Positions 54,901 through 64,000 of a stretch of 64,000 nt of DNA are shown here, in pieces; position 1 is the first letter of the stretch; each line of letters begins with the position of its first letter. The position numbers and the translations under genes were made by a program. A model generated the notes under the pieces. That model was given only the letters and a program-made list of their open reading frames with translations, made no database searches and was not told the DNA's origin. Where the stretch lies: positions 615,001-679,000 of the forward strand of contig JACSYO010002163.1 in assembly GCA_016806645.1 (NCBI GenBank), read 5' to 3'. This DNA comes from Ophiodon elongatus (taxonomy: Eukaryota > Chordata > Actinopteri > Perciformes > Hexagrammidae).

Positions 54901-57900
54901 TGGTGACGAGGGAGACGATCAGTCCTTCAACCAGATTTTTTTTTTTTTTAAATGCAGTCAATGGCTTGATGTTTCTGATTCTGTATGGATACAATCAATC
55001 TCACTGGTTTGGATGCTGAATTGTCTTAGTATTCCAAGGAGGTGAATCAGAACATTATTTCTTATTTTTATTTTTATACCATCCCTCAGTCTGAAGGCAC
55101 CGTATTCTCCATTTTGCAACCCGAGCAGTAAAAGTCTCACCCTTCAAGGTCACTAGAAATGTTTCACATCCTATTCAGAGAAAGTAACACGGTTTGGACT
55201 GGGTGGGAAATTAATTCTAGTTTCTTAATTAGCCAAACATGTCGCAAACTTTATAAATGCTTAAAATGTAGTGTAGTAACTGCTAAAGGTTTGAGACATT
55301 TGTCAACATTAGAATTTATCATCTGATCTAAAGACAACTTGTTTATTATGCTCATTGTCCTGATTAAATCATGTTTTAACTTTATCTGAAGATATTTGTA
55401 CGTTTGTGATAGTCGTGATTTAAATATCTCCAGTAAACAGACTTCTTTGTGCAATAAAGTCGACCTTTACATAATATTAGATTACCATGACGACCAGAAG
55501 GTCGGTGAGCGAAACCGTCCCATGAACGACTCTTTTGGGCTCAGGGAAAAAGTAGCGTACACAAATCTGTCTGCTACTTCAGCACCACGGACAGTGGCGT
55601 GGATTTATCAATACACAGCGCAGATAGGCCAGAGATTTATTTCTGAGTGTGTGCAGAACCAAAGCTCCAAACGGACCCGAACGAGTGGTTAGAACAGAGA
55701 CGGTTCATGAACGGAGGAAGGAAAATAACTTCAAGGTCCTGATTATTTAAATAAGGGATATCACGTGTTTGCACTGGGAAGATGATTCAACTCAACAAAC
55801 ATTATTAGCTGAGTTGCAGACGTTTCTTTCCCAATGTAAGTCAGTGGGGAAAAAGTGTTTAGGGGCCCGATCACGTCGCGTGACATCATGTGACGGACCT
55901 GGAAATTGTAATTCCAACCTTTGGCCACTATGTAAGATTTGGATTGGCATCGGCCTACTGTGAGACAGTTTCCTGTATTGGTGTCACATGGGTTTCACCA
56001 ATGACCACTGTGGGCTGTTTGTTGTATTATTCTCTGAATCGCCAGAGGACGTACTAACAAAATGAACTGTGAAGAATCAAGAAGACGACAAGTGTAACCG
56101 GCAAAACGCCATAAATCAACCTCCACTATGACGAGGAGGGATTGTAATTATTTGTAAACTCATATCTCATTTTCATGGACCACTTTATTGACTTTATAAG
56201 TCCTGGGAAGAAAGAAGTTAAGTATTAAATGCATTCTAAAGAAACTATTTGATTTGGCTGCAAAATATTTACTCAAATGAAGATTTTTAAGACTTCCTGT
56301 TTCTTTGTAAAATCCCTGATAATGTAAATAGTATTTTTATTAGTGAACTATTTGTGAAGTTACACAATTTCAGGGGTGCACGACCAAACCCCGGCTGAGA
56401 TGATGTAATTTTCTGGCTTCACTGCAGCGAGTATGAACTAAACTTTAGGAGATTAGCGGCAGGTCCTGAGTCTGTTCGCTTCAGTGGGAGAAGTGAACAC
56501 AGATTACCAGAGTCACCAAAAGGAAAAGATTGGACCTATTTTTCCTCAAGCCATACATCTTCAGAACATTCTGTCACCAAAATAGATTTTTTTCGTAAAC
56601 ACAAATTCCCTTTGTTCCAGACTTTTTCTCAACAACACATCTGTCCACGAATGTTGCCCGATGGCGAACTCATTTTCGTCATGCGTCAATCCAATCTGCT
56701 TCACGACAGAAAACGTTTTCTGACTTTGTTTTTGTCGATGTATCTATCTGGAAAAGGGATCCTCTGTTTCTCTTCCTGAGGTTTCTCCCTTTTATTTTAA
56801 TTTTTTATCGTTTAAGTAGTTTTTTTATGTTATTCTTCAGCTGACGACGCTTACAAAGTATTTTTGGTATTTTTGTTTAGATTTTCTAAACTGAATACAA
56901 CCTTTTTTTTTTAAATTATTTCCCACCCAGTTCATTTTCTTTTTTTTTTAACATTTCCAGTGATCTACCTGCTGAGAAACATTACATCTTGTTTAATGTA
57001 ACCTGAAATGTCTCAGTCATGACTTCATTTTAGGTCTCCGGCTTCATCAAAGGCCGACAAGCCGGTGACACAAAAGACTCTATTTCCCAGACTGCACCCT
57101 GTTTGGCACCTTTCTCTGTAATCTCCTTACCCGGCAACGTAAAGGGTCACACACAATATGGAGCATAATACAGTTGACATTATAAATTCTGACAAATTCA
57201 GGCTTATACTTTCAGATATACTGGGGCACCGTTTAGTACAAAGAATCAAACGACTCCCCCTTTAAAAGATTAAATATTGGGAAAATTGCAATGTCAAAAG
57301 TCAACCACTCCCATTTTAATGTCCCAATCCTAAACAGTGTAGCGCCCTCTGCTGAAACCCTGTAATCCACAAACACTCAAGGCTTTTAGTCATTTTTGCA
57401 AAACACAAAAGGTAAAAATACACCTGTAATTTTTTGTTATGATGGCTTATTTAAAGTTTTTATAAAAATTTATTGTAGAAAGTAAAGTCTTCTAGTAATC
57501 TTCACTAATGCACTTTTTTATGGTCAAATAAATGCTGGATTGGGGCTTTAAACTACAACAACTCCCTCCCCCTGCATATAGGATGTTTAACCACAGACAC
57601 ACTTGACACTCATTAGCTATTGCACAGGTCATGCATGCCTGTCTAAGACACAGAAACTGCACCACGTCACCCGCCGCCTCCTCCCGCCTCTCAGTATCAC
57701 CTCATGGCTTGTAATCTGTCAACGACCCAAAAACAAAAGGTACAAGTACTTTTTGTGTTCGGAAAAACAAAGTGGTGCAAGACTGGTGTGATTTTCTTTT
57801 TTGGAGTAGAGTGAAAGGAACTCGTTGCGTTCCGCAGGCTTCCTAAAAATACGTAGCGTTAACTTCACTGGCACCGTTCCCTTCACGTCTGGTCCCCGAA

Positions 57901-58314
57901 CCGTTTGTTGTTTCACGACAGCAACTCACAAACTCTCACTCACAACATGATACGAACGCGAGCGTCCTCTCGGGTCCTAGGCCACCTCCGAAGGGCACTA
58001 CGAAGGGAAGATGGAGGAGGTTTTCACCAGGACTACCGGTGTGTGTGTGTTACGTTCTTGGTGCAGGTTCTCCAGGAGAACCGGTGTGTGAGAGTCTCTC
58101 TACCTGTGGGGGAAGTGGATGTGAAAGTAACACAGGCTGAGTAATTTCCTCGTCCCCGCTCTCAGCGCTCTCTTCCTCACTAGGTGGCCATGTTGGTACG
58201 CCTGCATTTCCCCTCCTCCTCCTCCTCTTCGCCTCCCCCTCCTGCTCCCTCCCACTACCGCCCCCCGGTGGCTCACTGCGGGGTGGCGGGCCACCGTCCT
58301 CGGCTTCCGCCTCC
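51951..58314 (-). other. Gene-free region, probably in part iqsec2 3' UTR
   Basis: 6.4 kb after the iqsec2 stop with no credible coding frame on either strand. Several AATAAA/TTTATT hexamers exist, so the true transcript end cannot be chosen by eye. Contains R4 copy 2 (56116-56300). Confidence 0.45.
56116..56300 (+). repeat. Repeat family R4, copy 2
   Basis: Same block order as 46448-46655. Divergence is mostly small indels. Confidence 0.85.
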
Positions 58315-58961
58315 TCACACGACCGTGCTGATCCGGCTGACCGGTTTTGATTTGGGGCCCGCCCCTTGCCCTGCCCCTGACCCCGGGTGCAGGGAGAGCG
58401 GGGCGCTCAACGGGGGAGGCAACGGGGAGTGCGGAGGCGGCGGTGGGATGGAGGTGATTGGCGGGTACTGGGGCGCGTAGGGCTGCGTTGGGGTCTGGGG
58501 GAGGAGGCGCGCCGAGGGTGTCTGGGGGGGCGGGGTGGAGAAGATGAAGTGGGTGGAGGGCGAGGCGGAGGGGGAGGGGCTGAGCGGGGAGTGTGTGTGC
58601 ATGGCGTGGTTGTGAGAGTGTGTGTGCGCGTGGGGGTGGGGCTGCGAGTGCGAGATGGTCAGCGGGAGCTTGCCACCGACCCCCGGCCTCCCCGCCGCGG
58701 GGTGCGAGTGGTAGAGTCCGTGCGGGGTAGTAGGGGTGACGGGGGAGTGCGGGGATACCGGCGGTGGCGTGATGAAGCCCAGGTTGTAGCGCGGGTGCTG
58801 GCCAACGCCATGTTGTACCCTCTGATGCTGCTGGGGATGAGAGGGAACGCAGGTGGACGGGCCCTGCCGCCGGGGGGCCGAGAACCTGTGCGCGAGGGCG
58901 TGGTGCTGCGGTACGCTCTGCATGTGGTAGCGGTGATGGTGGTGGTAAGGTGGGGGCGGCG

Positions 58962-58996
<35 letters not shown>

Positions 58997-61900
58997 CCAG
59001 TAACATTGACTCCTCCTCCTCCACTGTTGCCGTGGCAATACTGAGCGTGCAAGGCCTGGAGCTTGGACGGCCCCCCTCCCATACCTCCTGCCCCTCCAAG
59101 TCCTCCCGAGTCCGACTGGACGAGGTTGGGCAATGGGGAGGGGCATGGGGAAGGGGAGGATGGGTGGGTGATGGGAGGTGCAGGGGCGGGGTAGTGGGGG
59201 GGTGACGATATCATCAGGGGACTCGGAGGACCCTGAGGAGTCGGTGACGTCATCGTCAGGGGACCAGGACACTTGCCTCTGCGGCTGCCGAAGAAATTCC
59301 CCAGCAGGCCGCTGCCAGTCGGCCCTCCCCCACCCGCCATCCCTCCGCCTCCCCCAGCCCCTCCCCCGCTCACGAGTGGGGAGGTGATGATCCCCCCCTG
59401 GTTGTGACAGAGCCCCGGCCCACCCCCCACCCCTGTACCGGGGCTCTGAGTAGGGCGGTGCGGCCGGTAAGCTGCTGGAGACGAAGGGACCATCATGGGG
59501 CTGTAGGAGAGACCTCCGGCATGCAGGGGGCGCTGCTGGTGAGAACGAGGGCTGCTAATAATGGAACCCTGAGCGGAAGAGGAAGAGGAAGAGGAAGAGG
59601 AAGAGGAAGAGGAAGAGGAAGAGGAAGAGGAAGAGGAAGAGGAAGAAGAGTATGATAGGAGAGGGAGGAGAAGAGGAAAGAGAATGAAATACGGAAGCAG
59701 TACTACTGATCAGGCGGCAACCTCCGTTTCTGAAGACTGAAGTCAAAGCTTCATGTCTTAAACCTGAATGCTCTCTACTGTCCACCAGGGGGCGACTCCT
59801 CTGGTTGTATAGAAGTCTATGAGAAAATGATTCTACTTCTCTCTTGATTTATTCCCTCAGTAAACATTTACTGAGTTTATGGTCTCAATCTCTAGTTTCA
59901 AGTCTTCTTCAATACAGCATGATGTTCATTTAGTAAATTATGGTCCATTTAGAGTGAAACAGACCATAAAGCAGGGTATGCTTTACGGCGGGGCTACAAG
60001 GTGATTGACAGGTCGACACCAGAGACGTATACGGCGTCTCTACGTCACTCCTCCTCAGTCCAGATATGGTCCCTTCCTGTTCTCTGGTTGCAAAAAAACA
60101 AGATGGCGACGGCCAAAGCAATGTTGTCATCACATGACTTGAATGTGTTTTCGAGCAGAGACAGGGTTTGAAAACTCTTTCTTGTTTTATAAACCGCATA
60201 TAAGTGGTCGCTGTTTTGAAGCCTTGAGTTCGGCATTTTGTCATTCGCCATCTTGGATTTTGCAACCAGTGAACAGAAGTGACCATATCTGGACTGCTCG
60301 GCTTCACTTTTCAGAACTGGAGGTCGCCTCCTGTGGGGAATTCACAGAATCGTCAGCATTGAGAGTTGGAGCTGAAGCCTCAGCTGTACTTTGTGTTAAA
60401 TGCTAATTAGCAACTGTTAGCATGATAACACTCTAAACATAGATTGCACCTGCTAAACATCAGCATGGTAGCATTGTGAGCATGTTATGTTCGCTTTTAG
60501 CTAAAAAGAAAACAGCCTGTCATGGCTGCAGAATAATCACTCTTTGGGTGCAAAAATTACCAAATTTATAATTTAAAACTTTTTATTTTGCTTATAAACA
60601 GAATGTATTTTTGTAAATCTTAGCGTCCTTGAACGAATCAACTAGGAAGAATCCAAGTCGATTTTCACATTTTTCACAGTAGATTGCACGTGAACTGAAC
60701 TGGAATCAGCGGCTGCTTGGACGATGGATCTTAAAACTCAGTGTTTGCGTTGATCACTTGTTGTCAATGAGTTAAACAGGCAGATTTCAGAACAGACATG
60801 CAGGAAAGAAGAAGATTAAAGAGTAAAGTCGACAAAGACAGCAGACCTGGTGGCCTTTTTGTTACGACAAATACAGAATAAATCAAACTGTAAAATAATG
60901 AACATCCAAAGCTGGCATAATGGATCCAAAGATCACAGAAACTGGACAAATGCATCACACGTTTCCGCTTCAAGACGAAAGATGAAATCCGACGGAACGT
61001 TGAGATGAAAATATTCACAAACATGCTGAGTTTTTACGAAACCGACAGACATGCAGTCGAACGTGTGCGTGACATGCGGCATGCTGGGAGGTCACATCCC
61101 CCACGACAAACTTACTTCAATGGTACTGTCCAGTGACCCAACACTGTTCCTACGCCCTCGCTTCCCTGTCGGCCAATCAGAACGAGGCAGGGTTAAAAAG
61201 AGATAGTGCCAACACGTAATCCCGTAAAAAAAAAAAACACAAATTGATTTAACATTTCTGTTTTTGTACAGAAACATACAACATGTCAGTCAGCGATCTT
61301 TAGATGTGTTGGGATATGTATTTTTGAGACATACTAGAAGTTTCCCCCTGCTTCCAGTCTTTATGCTAAGCTAGGCTAACCACGCTCTGACTGCAGCTTA
61401 TTTCCTGAAATGAAAATGTTCTCTTTAAGCAGTTTACAGGAGTATATTTACTAAAGAACTTGTATCCATTCTTTCCATTTTTCTGCTACTTTAAACACGT
61501 CAGAGGAAAATAATACGAGTTTTACTATAACCACTATAATTTATTTGAACATTATTTAATCTGTAGTTACTTTGCAGATTGAGATTTTACAAAAAATCTA
61601 AATGAATATATATAAAAAAAGAAATATCAACATAAAATGCTGCAACCATGTTTGTGCATCAGTAATATTTTATAATTGTATTATCGGGAGTTAATAATGA
61701 ATATTTGTACTTTTAAGACTTAAAGTTAATTTTACAAATATTACTATTACAATATTATTTTAACTTAGATAGGATTTTGAATTTAGGATTCATACATATA
61801 TTTGTAAACTTATATTACACTATATTTGTCCATAATTCCATATTAATTATACATATTGATTTATTAACTCTACCAATATTAATCGGCTACCAGTTCATCG

Positions 61901-62468
61901 TTAATCTGCCTCCTGTGTCTTTTAAACGCCAGTAGACCTCTGATATCTGTCATGCTGTATTTCTCGTAGCTGGCCAGTAGGTGGCGACGGAGCCTCTCCG
62001 CTCTACCTCCTTCTTATTACCATTTTAGATTTCATCACTATTTCATCAGTTGCATAACACCACAGATGTAGGTTTGAGTCAGTGAGTCACAACAGAAATA
62101 AAAAGCTGCTGCAGTAAACAGAAACAGTGAAATATCACATTTGCAGAATCTCAGTCACGTCTCATAAAAAACCCATGTATGCAGTTATTTTACAGTGTAC
62201 ATTGTACTTGTACTTGTACTACTACGTCTGCATTTCCTGTCCTCACCTGTTTCTGAGAGGTCTCTCAGTGAGGAGCTAAGCGCCGTGCGCTTGAGTCCGT
62301 CCACCGAGGCGTACGTGTCGTCGAGGCTCGGCCTACCCAGACTGCCGTTCACCACCTCGCCCTTGGCGGTGCCGAGGTTGGCCCCGGCCCCCGACGTTCC
62401 CCCGCCTCCCGGTCCTCCCCCAGACAACACACCTGGACGCATCACACCTTTCTGCTTCTCGAGTTCGG
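58315..62468 (-). CDS. iqsec2: IQSEC family Arf-GEF (IQSEC2/BRAG1-like), 3' part only
   Basis: Three coding exons in transcript order: 62247-62468, 61116-61165 (50 nt) and 58315-59568, in phase, giving the last ~508 residues. Upstream exons (IQ motif, Sec7, PH) lie past the right edge. The reading begins ELEKQKGVMRP, then LGRPSLDDTYASVDGLKR and TALSSSLRDLSETG, GKRGRRNSVGSLDSTIE, and GSIISSPRSHQQRPLHAGG. This is the characteristic post-PH tail of the IQSEC/BRAG GEFs, which activate Arf6 at synapses. The last exon encodes a 417-aa low-complexity tail (Pro, Gly, His and Ser rich) with a run of 10 Gln at 58963-58992 and a His-rich stretch. It ends KPVSRISTVV, a class I PDZ-binding terminus of the kind that links IQSEC2 to PSD-95. 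The paralogue (iqsec2 or iqsec1) cannot be settled from the tail alone; the PDZ ligand favours iqsec2. The acceptor of the last exon is fed by a hexanucleotide pyrimidine array. Confidence 0.85.
59571..59650 (-). repeat. (CTTCCT)n array before the last iqsec2 exon
   Basis: Twelve or so GGAAGA units on the + strand. In the transcript this is an 80-nt pure pyrimidine tract that abuts the acceptor (ccgctcag) of the exon starting at 59568. Confidence 0.95.
59745..60300 (+). repeat. Repeat family R1, longest copy
   Basis: A complete R1 core (59750-60115) followed by about 120 bp of unique DNA and then an inverted copy of the R1 end (cgccatcttggattttgcaa and gtgaccatatctggactg at 60247-60297). In the last iqsec2 intron. 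Confidence 0.85.
60395..60500 (-). repeat. Short tagcatg-rich interspersed repeat
   Basis: Blocks ctaaacatcagcatggtagc and attgtgagcatgttatgttc belong to a well-known repeat type of percomorph genomes. Confidence 0.65.
61335..61400 (+). repeat. Repeat R6, copy 2
   Basis: ccctgcttccagtctttatg and ctaagctaggctaac match 51755-51835. Confidence 0.7.
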
Positions 62469-62580
62469 CTGCAGGGAGAAAAGAAGAGAGATATTAAAAT
62501 ACCGAGAACAGTACTACGACAACTACTGCTGTTGATACTACTAATACTAAAGATACTACTTGCTTTTGTCAAAGTGACGT

Positions 62581-62581
<1 letters not shown>

Positions 62582-62641
<60 letters not shown>
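62582..62641 (+). repeat. (CA)30 microsatellite upstream of an iqsec2 exon
   Basis: Reads (TG)n in the transcript and lies about 115 nt upstream of the exon starting at 62468. Confidence 0.95.
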
Positions 62642-62644
<3 letters not shown>

Positions 62645-63529
62645 CAACATATTGTCTTGTCACATGATCAAGAAGAGACTTGACATTGGACAATATCAAC
62701 ATTCATATTACCCAGAAAAAAAAAATACAATAAGAAATTGTTCATTTAATTAAATAATTATGTTTTTATAGTTTATGTAGAATAAGCATATAGTTTTGTT
62801 ATAGATGGCTACTGACAATTTTTTTTTAAAAGAAGAAGAAAGCCATGACAGAGATGGGTTTTGCCTTTTCGAGGAAATAATCTTGATTTTATTTGATGTG
62901 TTATCAGTAATATTCCGGGTGCCTTTACGAGAGCCTGTTCTTCATTTTCACGTCATAATGCTGCAGAGAGGAAGTACTTTTGTAAGCAAACAGAAAGTCA
63001 TCATCACTGGTTTCCTCCACAAACAGCCAACGGGATTCTTCCGTTAGATTTTGGATTAATGCAGAAAATAATCTCTGTGACAAACAAACGTTTATGATAC
63101 TTAAAAGTTTAGTTCATCAAGATAATCTTCACTAATGAACTTTAATGATGTTTGAAGTGTAAAGTAAGAAGCTAACGTTGGTCTATAAAGGAACTCCACC
63201 ACGGTCACATGACTTCACCTCTCCACTAAGCTAAAGGAGAACTAGTGTTCTAGAGAGGACGCTTAGTCGTCTCATTTAGACTCTTTAAGATTCACCAGAG
63301 GGGCGTTCACTGACCTGTTTTATAAATCAGAGATCTAAACGTTAAACACAGACTTCTGACCAGAAACACTTTGACTTCAGACGAGGGAACAGAAAGTATA
63401 AAAATGCTGACTCATTTCCTGGTTTTAGGACTAGAGAACGTCCTGCCTTTCTATTTTTAATGATATCACATAGTCAATATTAACGCCCCTGACCACCCCT
63501 GCTACTATATGTAACATATGTCTCTTGCA

Positions 63530-64000
63530 TGTTACATTAAATACATAAAATCTAGTGATTCTTCGTGTTAATGAAGTATAATAATGAGCTTAGAGAGTGT
63601 TAGGAAGTTAAACAGCTCATAATTCATCTCTAATATCTATTTAATATTCCTGTGAAAACATCTGTATTTATTCTAGTTCATCACCATCACTACATCTTAC
63701 TAGATTACATGTGAACGCATCATGATAACGTTATAATTTACCTTCATCCAGTACTCATGTTCACTGAGCAGAGCCTGAACGCATCATAATGTAACTGAAG
63801 TGAACCTCCGTTGGTTCTCCGTTAGCGGTGCTGCTAACGTTACTAGCTCTCCTCCTGTTGGTTTAAACACTGATTGGTTGACTACAATGTCACATGATCA
63901 GAGATCAGAGACTAGAAAAACATCAATGATGTCCTGATCTCATGTTTTACTGAATATTGGAGGATAAAACTGTATTTACTCTGTGATGGTGATGTACATA
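63530..64000 (-). repeat. Repeat family R2, copy cut by the window edge
   Basis: Reverse-oriented: complements of tgatgcgttcaggctctgct (about 63772-63790) and gctagtaacgttagcagcac (about 63830-63848), ending at the window edge. Confidence 0.85.

Noticed and set aside
58387..59205. 272-codon + strand frame
   Set aside because: Antisense shadow of the iqsec2 last exon, Arg/Gly low complexity, no family resemblance.
58100..59272. 390-codon - strand frame over the iqsec2 last exon as a gene
   Set aside because: Shifted frame in GC-rich DNA. The other frame joins in phase to two upstream IQSEC exons and ends in the expected PDZ ligand.

Overview
The window is nuclear DNA of a ray-finned fish, most likely a percomorph teleost. 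The genes are vertebrate orthologues with many short GT-AG introns. The introns hold long CA/GT microsatellites, Tc1-type DNA transposons, a decayed BEL/Pao retrotransposon and several families of short fish-type repeats. There is no bacterial, plasmid or phage content. I checked the splice phase at every coding junction reported here, and four genes read through complete, with no stop or frameshift.

Layout: (1) 1240-13068, + strand: an NDRG-family gene, best called ndrg3, with 15 constitutive coding exons plus a 39-nt in-frame exon. (2) 15661-24273, - strand: rfc2, the second subunit of the clamp loader, 6 coding exons; its 5.9-kb first intron carries the BEL/Pao remnant. (3) 26218-40422, + strand: usp11, a DUSP/UBL-type ubiquitin protease, 21 coding exons, 1028 aa. 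(4) 43330-49323, - strand: emc3, an ER membrane insertase subunit, 8 coding exons, 261 aa, with a non-coding first exon near 50.5 kb. (5) 58315-62468, - strand: the last three coding exons of an IQSEC Arf-GEF (iqsec2-like); the rest lies beyond the right edge. A 6-kb gene-free stretch follows its stop codon and is probably in part its 3' UTR.

ndrg3/rfc2 and usp11/emc3 are convergent pairs. rfc2/usp11 is divergent, with a 1.9-kb AT-rich spacer. The genes belong to unrelated pathways (signalling/metabolism, DNA replication, deubiquitination, membrane-protein insertion, synaptic Arf signalling), so the order looks like ordinary vertebrate gene order and not a functional cluster. I see no new biochemical system.

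The most interesting signals are in the non-coding sequence: splice acceptors embedded in long TG arrays, including a (TG)nT11 acceptor at usp11 exon 2; complementary UG and CA arrays flanking particular exons, including the exon pair that carries the usp11 catalytic cysteine; a duplicated rfc2 promoter segment containing TCTCGCGA; a near-perfect 30-bp hairpin upstream of emc3; and several short repeat families with two to six copies each in 64 kb.
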